DNA of 64,000 nucleotides from Victivallis vadensis (GCF_003096415.1 NZ_QEKH01000001.1:124001-188000); one strand, 5' to 3'; shown: positions 23,407 through 32,450, numbered from the stretch's first letter. Made by a program: numbers and translations. The notes: generated from the sequence alone by a model not told the origin.

Positions 23407-25491
23407 TCACACAAGTGCGTCCGTGTAGACCGCCAACTGGAAACGGCCCGGCTTCAGCCGCATGGTCCGGCCATCTCCCCCCGCCGCAAGTTCCGTCTCC
23501 GATCCGGAAAACAGTTCGCGGGCGCGATTTCCCGGAAACAGCTCCGGCCCGACGGCGATCTCCGCTTCCTGCACATCCGGCGGGAAAAAGACGAAGAGCA
23601 GGCTTTTCCCCTGCGACCTGCCGCTTTTCAGATAGACGAACCGTTCCTTACCCGGCAACGGCTCACGCACCACGACGGGCGGCACCACGCCGGAGTCGGT
23701 CACGATATCGCGGAGCAGCGCCTCAAATTCCGGATTCCAGCTCCGGCCGCAGGCATTTCCCGGATAACTGCCCAGATAAACCACCCGGCCGGCACCGTAT
23801 GAAACCGTCCGGCAAAGCTGTCCTTCCGGCTCTTTTTCCGGCGGGGTCATCCACTGCTCCACGCCGAGCCGGTAACTCCGGCCATTGTACTGAAAATCCA
23901 CCGCCTCCGCTTCCAGATTGCGCCGCCCCGTTTCGACGATGCCGAACCGGGCGAGGAAACGCTCCTCGGGATAACGGTAAAATCCGGCGCTGTCGAATGC
24001 GCCGCACTCCGATTCGCACACCAACGTACCGCCCCGTTCCACAAAGCGGATCAGCGCCGTCTCCGTCACCGGATCGGTCACCAATACCCGGGGCAGGAAC
24101 AGCACCTTCAAACCGTCGAGCGCATCAAGGTGCTCCTCCTCGACGAACAGCAGCGGAATCGAGCTTCTGGTCAGCGCCCGGCCGTAACCGGCCAGGCCGT
24201 CGCGGATGCGGTCGCCGCTCCCCTCCTGCGCCCAGCCGAGATAGTAACTCTGCGGCGAAAACAGCAATCCGACTTCGGCGCGGTCCGGCACGTAATGGTC
24301 GAAAAGCTCCGCGTACCGCTCCCACAACTCCCCGGTCACGCGGGTTGCGGCCAGCCGTTCCTCCGCGCAGCCGTCGCGGCCGGAGATGCCGAAACCGGCG
24401 GATTCGCGCCCGAACACCTCGTCGCGCCAGCACCAGAAAAGGATGGTGTCCGCGCCGCAGCCCAGCCCGTTCCACAGCCAGCGCTGCTGCTGCGCCGCCC
24501 GGACCACGCCGTAGGTGTTGAAGCCGACCGCCGCCCGGCCCCCCTGCAATTCGCTGAGCCACACTTTGCGGCCGCGGGCTGCGGACTTGACCATATCGAT
24601 CCGCAGCCCGAAATCGGCGTCGTCCACATCGAACCATTGCGGAAAGCTCGAACAGCCGATTCCGTCGAGCGCGTCCGCGAGGAACCAGTCGTTGCCCCGG
24701 TCGACCGGATAGGTGCCGGGATCGCCGGAATACAGCGCGCTCGGACAGGCTCCGTGCGCGGTGATCAAATGCACAGGGTCGACAGCGCGCATCACTCCGT
24801 ACCGCCTGTGGGCGTGCTCATCGGCCCGGCAGGTCAGGAAGTGTTGAAAGCTCATCAGTTCGGTATAAGGCCGGTCGGGCAGCTTGCCGGGCATCACATC
24901 TTCCCAGCACGCATAGCGGCGCTTCCACGCCTCATTCAGCCCTTCCAGCGAACCGAATCGCTTCTCCAGCCAGCACCGGTATGCGGCGAGCGTGTGCGGA
25001 CAAAAGCAGACCAGCGCATCGGCGTTGACGTTCCAGCGCAGTTCGTTCCAGATGTCCCAGCCGCGCAAATGATCAAGCCCGGCGTAGCGCCTGCCGGTCG
25101 TTTCGATGAAGCGGGCCATCCTCTCCCACACGCCGGGATGGTCGGTACAGCCACCGGGGGTGATTCCGAAATGGTGTTCCCCGCGCGCGCTTGACACCAC
25201 CTTATGACCGAAATTGTCGACCATTTCACTGCCCGGAACCAGCCGGTGAATCCAGTTGGGCTGGATTTCGGCAATGGTGCTCAGAACCACGCCGAGCCGA
25301 TGCTTTGCGGCCAGTTCGACCAGCCGGTCGTAATCGTCATAGACGAAACGGTCCGGCGTCGCCTCGACCCATCCCCAGCTGATCCAGAGCTGGACGGTGT
25401 TGAAGCCGGACTCCCGGATCTTTTTGAAATCACTCTCCCAATGCTTCGCATCGGGAAACGGGGCACGGTAATACTGGACTCCGAAATTCAT
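23407..25491 (-). CDS. GH42-family beta-galactosidase-like glycoside hydrolase
   Basis: A 694-residue enzyme of clan GH-A. The N-terminal TIM barrel starts FGVQYYRAPFPDAKHWESDFKKIRESGFNTVQLWISWGWVE; the acid/base Glu is in WDIWNELRW near 148 and the nucleophile in WLSELQGG near 314. A class I glutamine-amidotransferase-like trimerisation domain (about 400-600, LLFVEEEHLDALDGLKVLFLPRVLV, VERGGTLVCESECGAFD) and a C-terminal beta-domain follow, as in GH42. No signal peptide, so cytoplasmic. Ribosome site GGGAGGAAGG. It probably releases galactose or another hexose from imported oligosaccharides. Confidence 0.9.
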   Translation of the reverse strand: MNFGVQYYRAPFPDAKHWESDFKKIRESGFNTVQLWISWGWVEATPDRFVYDDYDRLVELAAKHRLGVVLSTIAEIQPNWIHRLVPGSEMVDNFGHKVVSSARGEHHFGITPGGCTDHPGVWERMARFIETTGRRYAGLDHLRGWDIWNELRWNVNADALVCFCPHTLAAYRCWLEKRFGSLEGLNEAWKRRYACWEDVMPGKLPDRPYTELMSFQHFLTCRADEHAHRRYGVMRAVDPVHLITAHGACPSALYSGDPGTYPVDRGNDWFLADALDGIGCSSFPQWFDVDDADFGLRIDMVKSAARGRKVWLSELQGGRAAVGFNTYGVVRAAQQQRWLWNGLGCGADTILFWCWRDEVFGRESAGFGISGRDGCAEERLAATRVTGELWERYAELFDHYVPDRAEVGLLFSPQSYYLGWAQEGSGDRIRDGLAGYGRALTRSSIPLLFVEEEHLDALDGLKVLFLPRVLVTDPVTETALIRFVERGGTLVCESECGAFDSAGFYRYPEERFLARFGIVETGRRNLEAEAVDFQYNGRSYRLGVEQWMTPPEKEPEGQLCRTVSYGAGRVVYLGSYPGNACGRSWNPEFEALLRDIVTDSGVVPPVVVREPLPGKERFVYLKSGRSQGKSLLFVFFPPDVQEAEIAVGPELFPGNRARELFSGSETELAAGGDGRTMRLKPGRFQLAVYTDALV

Positions 25492-25582
25492 CGACCTTCC
25501 TCCCGGTTGTTGTTTTACGGCATCAATATAACCGGAGCCGCCACAAAAATCCGTTGTTTTTTTATGAGGAAGTGATAGTTTT

Positions 25583-26032
25583 TTAAGACTTCTCCGCGAC
25601 GCTTTTCCGTTCTTCCGCGTCCAGTTCCTTCAGCAGCAGCAGTTCATTCGGCTCGCCGGGCAGCAGCAGACAGCCGCAGTCGCGGTAGCCGCGACGGCGG
25701 TAGAAGTGCTGCGCCTCCTCGTTCGACAGCGTGGAAGTCAAAACAAGTTTGTAACCGGCCCGGCGGCGCGCTTCTTCCCATTCAGCCAGCGCCCGGCTGC
25801 CGAGGCCGCGCCGCCGGAAAGGCTCCGCAAGACAGATCAGGTTCAGAAACGGCGTGTTGTCCCAGAACAGCCCCCAGCGCAACACGCCGCAGCGCCGGCT
25901 GCCGTCCGCAATAAGCAGAACGAGCCCCGCCGCAATTTTGCGGCGAAGCTCAACGTCCGAAATATGACAATCCAGCGTGCGGATGAAATCAAAGTCCCCC
26001 TCCGCCGCCGGACGCAATACCGCTCCATTCAT
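25583..26032 (-). CDS. GNAT-family N-acetyltransferase
   Basis: A 149-residue protein with the GNAT acetyl-CoA loop RRRGLGSRALAEWEE and the beta-bulge/C-terminal YRRRGYRDCG motif. Substrate unknown. The frame is open upstream inside the ArsC gene, but the ATG at 26032 overlaps the arsC-like stop as ATGA and is the likely start. Last gene of a cluster with marC, an M55 peptidase and the ArsC-like gene. Confidence 0.85.
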   Translation of the reverse strand: MNGAVLRPAAEGDFDFIRTLDCHISDVELRRKIAAGLVLLIADGSRRCGVLRWGLFWDNTPFLNLICLAEPFRRRGLGSRALAEWEEARRRAGYKLVLTSTLSNEEAQHFYRRRGYRDCGCLLLPGEPNELLLLKELDAEERKSVAEKS

Positions 26033-26388
26033 TTCAGGGCGGCTTCCCACTCCGCCGGTTTGAACCCGACCAGCACTTTGCCGCCGCCGATCAGCAGCGG
26101 GCGCTTCACCAGCATCCCGTCGGAAGCCAGCAGCGCGAGCTTTTCCGCATCGGACATCGCCGGGAGCTTCTCCTTCAACGCCAGCGCCTTGTACTTCAGA
26201 CCGCTCGTATTGAAAAATTTGCGCAGCTCCAGGCCGCTTTCGGCCACCCATTTTGCCAGCTCCTCCGCTGTCGGGTTGGCTTCGACGATATGCCGGTCCT
26301 GATACTCGACTCCGGCCGCGTCCAGAAACGCCTTCGCCTTTTGACAGGTGGTGCACTTCGGATACTCGATGAACAGATACTTTTTCAT
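26029..26388 (-). CDS. ArsC/Spx-family thioredoxin-fold protein
   Basis: A 119-residue protein. The N terminus YPKCTTCQKAKAFLD carries a C12-T-T-C15 pair, and the second half has KFFNTSGLKYK and LVKRPLLIGGGKVLVGF, the hallmarks of the arsenate reductase/Spx (YffB/MgsR) family. Without an ars operon it is more likely a redox regulator or thiol reductase than a true arsenate reductase. Four-base overlap with the GNAT gene, 14 bases after the M55 peptidase gene. Confidence 0.85.
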   Translation of the reverse strand: MKKYLFIEYPKCTTCQKAKAFLDAAGVEYQDRHIVEANPTAEELAKWVAESGLELRKFFNTSGLKYKALALKEKLPAMSDAEKLALLASDGMLVKRPLLIGGGKVLVGFKPAEWEAALK

Positions 26389-26402
26389 AATTTCACCTTC
26401 AA

Positions 26403-27176
26403 TTACCAGATCAGCAGTTTTTCCACCGAATCACCGCTCTTCTCATAGGTCCGGGCGTCGATTACCGTCACATCCGGCCCGGTCGGAACGGCATGACGTT
26501 CCACCAGCTCCCAGCGCAACGTCACCGGATATTCCAGCTCCGGCATCCGGACCGACGTGCGCCGCCGCAGCGCCTCCGTCGTCCGTTCGGCGATCAGCCG
26601 GTGAGCCCGTTCCGGCGCGATCAGCCGCGCACAATGGGTGTCATACCCGGTCTTGACCTGACAGGTCGTCACTCCCGGCAGCCACTCCTCCGCCTCGCGG
26701 CAGGCTTTGTCGTCGCCGCTCACCATCACCACCGGAATGCCGTGCTCGGCCGCAATCCGAATGTCGAGGCCGATCTCTCCGACCGGGCGGCCGTTGAAGC
26801 GGAGCGTCTGGAATCCCGCCGCCGAGTAAGAGTGCTCCAACACCGCTCCGGCGGCTCCGGCCATCGCGTGATAACCGAGCAGAATCATCGCATCGGCTCC
26901 TTCCGCGCCGGGAAAACGGCAGCGCGGCGCAACGCCCTGCACCAGATCGGCCCGGGGATCGATCATCTCGCAGGTCACATTGAAGCCGCTGCCGTGCCCG
27001 TCCCGGACCACAACCTCATCGGCACCCGCCCGGAAACAGCCCTCGACGCAGGCGTTGATATCACCCGCCATGAAACGACGCGCCGCGGCGAGCAATTCCG
27101 GCCGGGAGTTGTCGATATAACAGCCGCCGGCAATGCCGCTGATCCCTTCGATGTCGCAGAAAATATAAACCTTCAT
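26403..27176 (-). CDS. M55-family D-aminopeptidase (DppA-like)
   Basis: A 257-residue zinc peptidase. The metal ligands of B. subtilis DppA are in place: Asp8 and Glu10 in FCDIEGISG, His61 in RDGHGSGFN, His near 104 in LLGYHAMAG and a Glu in the GEIGLD region near 133. The family cleaves D-amino acid dipeptides, for example from peptidoglycan. It overlaps the marC stop by 4 bases, so both are coupled; together they could recycle or export wall-derived peptides (inference). Confidence 0.88.
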   Translation of the reverse strand: MKVYIFCDIEGISGIAGGCYIDNSRPELLAAARRFMAGDINACVEGCFRAGADEVVVRDGHGSGFNVTCEMIDPRADLVQGVAPRCRFPGAEGADAMILLGYHAMAGAAGAVLEHSYSAAGFQTLRFNGRPVGEIGLDIRIAAEHGIPVVMVSGDDKACREAEEWLPGVTTCQVKTGYDTHCARLIAPERAHRLIAERTTEALRRRTSVRMPELEYPVTLRWELVERHAVPTGPDVTVIDARTYEKSGDSVEKLLIW

Positions 27177-27793
27177 TGCATTCCCCCGAACATGATGTTG
27201 CGGATTCCGGTAAAAATCAACTGGGAAGCGAGCGCCGCCAGAAACAGGCCGGTCAATTTGCTCAGGATATTCAGCCCCTTCTTCTTCAGCAGACGCTCCA
27301 GCGCCGCCGAAAAATAGAGCAGCAGCCCCATGATCAGCACCGCGATCACGATCCCCGCGATCTGGGTGACGCGGAGCCGGGCGGAGTCCGCCGACGCGCC
27401 CATGGTCAGCAGCGTGCCGATCGTGCCGGGGCCGACCGTATACGGAATCGCCAGCGGCACGACGGCGATATCGCCGTCGTCGTCACACTGGCGGGTGCCG
27501 GAGGGCGTGCCGGAGGAACGGACCACCTCGATGCCGCTCAGCAGCAGCACCAGCCCCGCCCCGATCCGGAATGCGTCCAGCGAAATGCCGAGATATCCGA
27601 AAATCCGGTCGCCGAGCAGATAGATGATCAATACGATCGTCATCACCGCCAGCGTGGTGCGAACCGCCAGCTTGCGCTGCCTCGGCAATTCCATTCCGGA
27701 AGTCAGCGACACGAAGAGCGACAGTACAAAAAACGGCGTCAGCAGAAAGAAAAACTGCACCACCATTCCGATGAACATGTTGACATCCATCAT
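27173..27793 (-). CDS. MarC-family integral membrane protein
   Basis: A 206-residue protein with six predicted TM helices. The MarC features are seen: FFFLLTPFFVLSLFVSLT at the N terminus, the LDAFRIGAGLVLLLSGIEVV helix and the PLAIPYTVGPGTIGTLLTMG motif. The family is annotated as NAAT transporter-like, but the substrate is not established. Its own promoter is not obvious; purE ends 28 bases upstream. Confidence 0.88.
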   Translation of the reverse strand: MMDVNMFIGMVVQFFFLLTPFFVLSLFVSLTSGMELPRQRKLAVRTTLAVMTIVLIIYLLGDRIFGYLGISLDAFRIGAGLVLLLSGIEVVRSSGTPSGTRQCDDDGDIAVVPLAIPYTVGPGTIGTLLTMGASADSARLRVTQIAGIVIAVLIMGLLLYFSAALERLLKKKGLNILSKLTGLFLAALASQLIFTGIRNIMFGGMQ

Positions 27794-27821
27794 TCGCCCC
27801 CCCCTTCCCGGCCGCGGAGTT

Positions 27822-28331
27822 TTACCGTTCCTTCAGTTCTTCCTGGAGTTCCGCATCGGCGGAGAGCACGATCTTCGCCTGATCTTCGCGGAATTTCTTC
27901 AGCTTCGCCGCCAATTCCGCATCGCCCAGCGCCAGCATCGAAACCGCATACAGTGCGGCGTTCCTGCCGCCCGCCTTGCCCGCGGTGACCACACCGACCG
28001 GCACGCCGGGAGGCATCTGGACCATCGCCAGCAACGCATCCAGGCCGTTGAAAGGCTCGCTCGCGACCGGCAGACCGATCACCGGCAGCGTGGTATGCGC
28101 GGCGACCACGCCGCCGAGGTGGGCGGCCATGCCGGCGGCACAGATGATCACCTTGATTCCGGCGGCTTCCGCACCGGCGGCGAACTCCATCGCCTCCACC
28201 GGAGTCCGGTGCGCCGAAAGCACCCGGGCGGTGAACTCCACTCCGAAACTATCGAACACTTTAAACGCGCCCTGCAGGATCGGCAGGTCGCTTTTGCTGC
28301 CCATCAGGACGGCGACCACGGGTTTACCCAT
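27822..28331 (-). CDS. purE: N5-carboxyaminoimidazole ribonucleotide mutase
   Basis: A 169-residue purine biosynthesis enzyme. MGSKSDLP at the N terminus, SAHRTP near residue 40, AGMAAHLGGVVAAHTTLPVIGLPV and the MPPGVPVGVVTAG segment are diagnostic. Class I or II cannot be settled by eye; no purK is adjacent. Start after GGGAGAATGAAAG. A terminator upstream (28365-28396) separates it from rpoZ. Confidence 0.93.
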   Translation of the reverse strand: MGKPVVAVLMGSKSDLPILQGAFKVFDSFGVEFTARVLSAHRTPVEAMEFAAGAEAAGIKVIICAAGMAAHLGGVVAAHTTLPVIGLPVASEPFNGLDALLAMVQMPPGVPVGVVTAGKAGGRNAALYAVSMLALGDAELAAKLKKFREDQAKIVLSADAELQEELKER

Positions 28332-28364
28332 TCTTTCATTCTCCCAATTTCAGTTCATTCACAC

Positions 28365-28396
28365 AAAAATCCCGCCAGATCGCTCTGTACGGGATT
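28365..28396 (-). terminator. Rho-independent terminator after rpoZ
   Basis: On the minus strand AATCCCG, 15-base loop, CGGGATT followed by a short T-run (arms 28368-28374 and 28390-28396). Confidence 0.65.
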
Positions 28397-28419
28397 CCTC
28401 GGATTTCATCGGCGGCGTC

Positions 28420-28692
28420 TTATTCGCCGTCCACGGGAATTTCAGCCGGTTCCGACCCGTCCGCCACCACCGGCAGCCCGGAAGCGATTTCGCCCGGTGT
28501 GCCGAATTCATAGCTCAACAGCCCCTCGGCGATTTCGAGCAACGCCACGTCGATCAGGTTCTCGGAGTCGCATTTGATCATCGGACGGGCCCCGCCGATC
28601 GCCAACTGCTTGGCGCGCTTCGCGGCCACCACCGACAGGATCTGCGGGTCCGGGATCATTTTTTTGGCTCTCGCCAGATACGCATTGTTCAT
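28420..28692 (-). CDS. rpoZ: DNA-directed RNA polymerase omega subunit
   Basis: A 90-residue protein. The core ILSVVAAKRAKQLAIGGARP followed by LIDVALLEIAEG matches the omega family (VL.AAKRARQL...G..P). Omega helps RNA polymerase assembly and is part of a ppGpp site in proteobacteria. The ATG at 28692 has GAGGT upstream; the longer frame to 28755 runs into a hairpin. It lies 95 bases after the acyl-CoA dehydrogenase gene. Confidence 0.85.
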   Translation of the reverse strand: MNNAYLARAKKMIPDPQILSVVAAKRAKQLAIGGARPMIKCDSENLIDVALLEIAEGLLSYEFGTPGEIASGLPVVADGSEPAEIPVDGE

Positions 28693-28720
28693 GATTTTAC
28701 CTCTTTTCTGAAAATCGGCG

Positions 28721-28751
28721 GGCGAAACGCATCCAGACGATGCGTTCCGCC
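28721..28751 (-). terminator. Hairpin between the acyl-CoA dehydrogenase gene and rpoZ
   Basis: AACGCATC (28726-28733) pairs with GATGCGTT (28739-28746), extended by GCG/CGC pairs. The T-run is weak (GATTTT), so it may terminate partially or protect the mRNA end. Confidence 0.4.
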
Positions 28752-28787
28752 GCAATTATTTCACATTTCCGACTGTCGATACCGGAA

Positions 28788-30506
28788 TCAATAGTCGATG
28801 ATATCGCGCTTGTTGTCGATCAGCGTCACATCGCCGGAAGTCACGCGCATGAAACGCTTTTCAAATTCCGGAACCGCATCGAGGATGAAGCGTTCGGCGA
28901 TCGCGGCACGATCTTCGCACTTCATCGCATCGCGCAGCAGCAGCAAACCGACGAAAATGTAGGTTTCCATCTCGACCAGGCTGCGGGCCATCAGGTCGTG
29001 ATAGGCCGGGTCCTTCTTCTCGGCGACGAATTTCACCGCCTCAAGCTGGCGGGCGTGCAGCTTCATCACCGTGTCGCGCAGCCGGGCCAGCTTGCCGGTG
29101 TAGTCCAGCGAAGCGAGCTCCTGAATCCGCACGTCGTTGTCGCGCTGGATCACTCCGCCGATGGCCGCCACGACCTGAAGCTGGGTGGTGCCCTCGTAGA
29201 TATTGGTGATGCGCGCGTCGCGGTAGAAGCGCTCGGCATTGAAGTCCTTCATGAAGCCGGTGCCGCCGTGAATCTGGATCGCGTCATACGCGACCTGATT
29301 CGCCATTTCGGTGGCCAGCGCCTTGCACATCGGGGTCAGCACCGCCGCAACCTTGTTGTAATACTTCTGCTTGGCGCGATCATCGGCGGAAACGTTTTCA
29401 CCGTGTTCCACCAGATGCGTATAACCGTTGCGCAGGTCGACCACGCGGGTGGTTTCATACAGCAGCGCGCGGGCGGCGGTCAGCTTGACCTTCATGCCGG
29501 CAAGCATATCATAAATCGCCGGGAACTGGTCGATCGACTTCTTGAACTGCATGCGCTCGGCGGCATACTTGCGAGCTTCGCGGTAGGCGGCTTCCGCAAT
29601 ACCGATCGCCTGTCCGCTGATCGCGACGCGGGCGCCGTTCATCAGGCTCATCACATACTTGATCAGGCCGAAACGGCGCTTGCCGCAAAGCACGGCCGGC
29701 ACGTCATTGTACTGAAGCTCGGTGGTCGCGACGCCGTGGATGCCGAGCTTGTTCTCGATGCGGCGCACCACCAGCTGCGGGCAGGCTTCGCAGATGAACA
29801 TCGACAGTCCGCGGCCATCGGAAGTGCCTTCCTCGGAACGGGCCAGCACCAGGTGCACCTTCGCACAGCCGTTGGTGATGAAGCGCTTCATGCCGTTCAG
29901 ATACCACTGGCCGGTCTTTTCATCCTGCCACGCACGGAGGCGGACCGACTGGAGGTCGGAACCGAAATCCGGCTCGGTCAGGTCCATCGAACCGTCGTAT
30001 TCGCCGGAAGCGAAGCCCGGCAGATACTTCTCCTTCTGCTCATCGCTGCCGAAGAAGTTGATGGTTTCGGCGATGTCCTGCAAGCCGAAGATATTCTGCA
30101 GCGAACCATCGGCGCGGGAGACCATTTCGGTCATCATCGTATAGACGGAAACCGGGAAATTCAGGCCGCCGAATTTGTGGTCGAGCATCACGCCCATCAC
30201 GCCGGCCTGCTTGAGGTCGTTCAGGTTCTGCACGGTCAGCGGGTGGTAGGTGACCACGCCGTCGGCGAAATGCGGACCTTCGGCGTCCACGGTGCGGCTG
30301 CGCGGCTCGATGCGGTCGCCGCAGATTTCGCCGACGACTTCGAGCACGCGGTTGTAGTTGTCCAGCGCGTCGGCGAAATCCGCCGGAGCGTTGTCGAATT
30401 CCTGAGCGAACTTGTAGCCCTCTTCCTTGAGTTTGGCGACTTCGGCCAGTTCAAGGTTGTTGAGCGTGAACATCAAATCCGCATTGTCTTTGAAAAAGTT
30501 AGCCAT
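28788..30506 (-). CDS. Acyl-CoA dehydrogenase
   Basis: A 572-residue flavoprotein of the acyl-CoA dehydrogenase superfamily. Middle-domain LTEPDFGSDLQSVRLRA, QIHGGTGFMKDFNAERFYRDARI and the YEGTTQLQ motif with the likely catalytic Glu are clear. It is about 190 residues longer than short-chain enzymes, with an N-terminal extension and a helical C-terminal domain (from VIQRDNDVRIQ on), like the ~600-residue group. It precedes rpoZ and follows etfA by 15 bases, so it donates or receives electrons through EtfAB. Substrate unknown; reduction of an enoyl- or aryl-acrylyl-CoA in fermentation is as possible as oxidation. Confidence 0.9.
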   Translation of the reverse strand: MANFFKDNADLMFTLNNLELAEVAKLKEEGYKFAQEFDNAPADFADALDNYNRVLEVVGEICGDRIEPRSRTVDAEGPHFADGVVTYHPLTVQNLNDLKQAGVMGVMLDHKFGGLNFPVSVYTMMTEMVSRADGSLQNIFGLQDIAETINFFGSDEQKEKYLPGFASGEYDGSMDLTEPDFGSDLQSVRLRAWQDEKTGQWYLNGMKRFITNGCAKVHLVLARSEEGTSDGRGLSMFICEACPQLVVRRIENKLGIHGVATTELQYNDVPAVLCGKRRFGLIKYVMSLMNGARVAISGQAIGIAEAAYREARKYAAERMQFKKSIDQFPAIYDMLAGMKVKLTAARALLYETTRVVDLRNGYTHLVEHGENVSADDRAKQKYYNKVAAVLTPMCKALATEMANQVAYDAIQIHGGTGFMKDFNAERFYRDARITNIYEGTTQLQVVAAIGGVIQRDNDVRIQELASLDYTGKLARLRDTVMKLHARQLEAVKFVAEKKDPAYHDLMARSLVEMETYIFVGLLLLRDAMKCEDRAAIAERFILDAVPEFEKRFMRVTSGDVTLIDNKRDIIDY

Positions 30507-30521
30507 AATCGAATCAGTCCC

Positions 30522-31544
30522 TTACGCTTTGGCCTTGAAGGCTTTGATCATTTGCGGAATCACCGTGTTCAGATCGCCGACGATCGCATAGTGCGCGACG
30601 CTGAAAATCGGCGCGCCCGGGTCGGTGTTGATCGCGATGATCTTCTTGGACTCCGACATGCCCGCGCAATGCTGGATCGAGCCGGAGATGCCGCAGGCGA
30701 TATAGAGACGCGGACGCACGGTCACGCCGGTCTGGCCGACCTGATGATCGTGGTCGATCCAGCCCGCGTCGACCGCGGCGCGCGATGCGCCGACTTCGCC
30801 GCCGAGCGCCTCGGCCAGATCGTAGATCAGCTTGAAGTTGGCCTTGCTGCCGACGCCGTAGCCGCCGGCGACGATGATCTGCGCGCCCTTGAGATCGACT
30901 TCCTTGTCGGCCCGGACCCGCTCCAGAACCTTGATCACCGTTTCGGCGTCAGTGAGCTTCACCTCGACCGGAGTCACAGTGCCCTTGCGGCCGAAGTCGG
31001 GTTCGTCGAGCTTCATCACGCCCTCGCGGACGGTCACCATCTGCGGATCGTCCCAGGTGTTCACGATGGTCGCGATGATGTTGCCGCCGAACGCCGGACG
31101 GATCTGCATGAGCTTGTTGGTGTAGCTCTTGTTGTTCTTCTTGTCCTCGAAGTCGTCGATCCGCAGGTCGGTGCAGTCGGCGGTCAGTCCGCCGAGTTTT
31201 TCGGAAGCGACGCGCGGCGCGAGCTCGCGCCCCTTCAGGGTCGCGCCGAAGAGAAGAATGTTCGGCTTGTGCGCCCGGATCAGATCCATGATCACCTTCG
31301 CATAGGGCAGCACGGTGAAAGGCTCCAGCCGCGAATCCTCGGCGAGGAACACATTGTCGCAGCCGTAGGCGAAGAGGGTGTCGACGCAGCCGGCCACATT
31401 GTCTCCGAGGAGAACAGCTTCCGTTTTCACACCCAGCTGCGCGGCCAGTTCGCGGCCCTTGCAGACGAGTTCGAGGCTCACGTCAGCGATCTTGCCCGCT
31501 TCCTGCTCGATGAAAACCCAGACATTTCCAATTTTTTCAGCCAT
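30522..31544 (-). CDS. etfA: Electron transfer flavoprotein subunit alpha
   Basis: A 340-residue subunit. The N-terminal part begins KIGNVWVFIEQEAGKIADVSLELVCKGRELA and has LFGATLKGRELAPRVASEKLGGLTADCT. The C-terminal FAD domain has GGYGVGSKANFKLIYDLAEALGGEVGASRAAVDAGW, the GQTGVTVRPRLYIACGISGSIQH motif and AINTDPGAPIFSVAHYAIVGD. No ferredoxin domain is fused at the N terminus. Partner of EtfB, 9 bases upstream. Confidence 0.95.
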   Translation of the reverse strand: MAEKIGNVWVFIEQEAGKIADVSLELVCKGRELAAQLGVKTEAVLLGDNVAGCVDTLFAYGCDNVFLAEDSRLEPFTVLPYAKVIMDLIRAHKPNILLFGATLKGRELAPRVASEKLGGLTADCTDLRIDDFEDKKNNKSYTNKLMQIRPAFGGNIIATIVNTWDDPQMVTVREGVMKLDEPDFGRKGTVTPVEVKLTDAETVIKVLERVRADKEVDLKGAQIIVAGGYGVGSKANFKLIYDLAEALGGEVGASRAAVDAGWIDHDHQVGQTGVTVRPRLYIACGISGSIQHCAGMSESKKIIAINTDPGAPIFSVAHYAIVGDLNTVIPQMIKAFKAKA

Positions 31545-31553
31545 GATGATTGC

Positions 31554-32450
31554 TTACCCCAGAGTGTGATCGCTAATAAGTTCGTGAATCAGAAGGCTGA
31601 CGCCTTCGGCGGTCGCGGGCACCGATTTCGCTTCGCTGGCGGTCAGCACGACGCTCATCACCTGCTTGACCTTGGTCGGAGAACCGGGGAAACCGATCCG
31701 GGCCGGATCGGCACCGATATCGGCGGCGCTGTATTCTTTGATCAGCAGTCCGGCTTCTTCCAGCTTCTTCAACTCGTCATCGACGGTCTGCCCGTCGGTG
31801 TAATTGGAGTTGGAGTGGGCCTTGGCGACCTCCGACGCGGTGCGGGCGCGCTTGAATTTCATGATCTTTTTCGCGTTCATCGGGCGCGGATCGTTGGAGT
31901 CGATCACGGTCAGCAGCGCCGGGAGCGGAGCCTCCAGCACTTCGTAGCCGCCGTCGATCGCGCGCTTCGCGACGATCCTGCCGTTGCCGAACTCAAGCAC
32001 GTCCTCGACGTAGCAGATCTGCGGCATCGCCAGCTTTTCCGCAATCTGCGGACCGACCTGCGCGGTATCCCCGTCGATGGCCTGACGGCCGCAGAGGATC
32101 AGGTCGACCTTGCCGACTTTCTTCGCGCAGCAGCTCAGCGTGTAGCTGGTCGCCAGCGTATCCGCGCCTGCCAGCGCCCGGTCGGTGACCAGGATCGCCT
32201 CATCCGCGCCGCGGTAGAGCGACTGGCGGAGGACTTCGGCGGCGGCGGGCATGCCCATCGTCGCGACGACCACGCGGACGCCGTAGCGGTCCTTGAGCTG
32301 CAGGGCCAGTTCCAGCGCATTCAAATCCTCGGGATTGAAGATCGCCGGGAGGGCGGCCCGGTTCACGGTACCTTCCGGCGTCATTGCGTCGCCGGAAATG
32401 TTCTGGGTATCCGGAACCTGTTTGACGAACACGAGTACGGTATAACTCAC
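31554..32450 (-). CDS. etfB: Electron transfer flavoprotein subunit beta
   Basis: A 298-residue subunit with nucleotide-binding fold: VLVFVKQVPDTQN, NPEDLNALELAL, VATMGMPAAAEVLRQSLYRGADEAILVTDRALAGADTLATSYTL and LILCGRQAIDGDTAQVGPQIAE. I favour the GTG at 32450, which has GGGAG 8 bases upstream; an ATG at 32465 would add five residues but has no ribosome site. First gene of etfB-etfA-acyl-CoA dehydrogenase, with a promoter at 32488-32516. It is about 40 residues longer than E. coli-type FixA/EtfB, like anaerobe EtfB. Confidence 0.93.
   Translation of the reverse strand: MSYTVLVFVKQVPDTQNISGDAMTPEGTVNRAALPAIFNPEDLNALELALQLKDRYGVRVVVATMGMPAAAEVLRQSLYRGADEAILVTDRALAGADTLATSYTLSCCAKKVGKVDLILCGRQAIDGDTAQVGPQIAEKLAMPQICYVEDVLEFGNGRIVAKRAIDGGYEVLEAPLPALLTVIDSNDPRPMNAKKIMKFKRARTASEVAKAHSNSNYTDGQTVDDELKKLEEAGLLIKEYSAADIGADPARIGFPGSPTKVKQVMSVVLTASEAKSVPATAEGVSLLIHELISDHTLG

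Noticed and set aside
22341-24521. 726-codon open frame antisense to the nucleoside-hydrolase and GH42 genes
   Set aside because: Arg/Pro-rich translation with no domain; the minus-strand proteins have full catalytic motifs.
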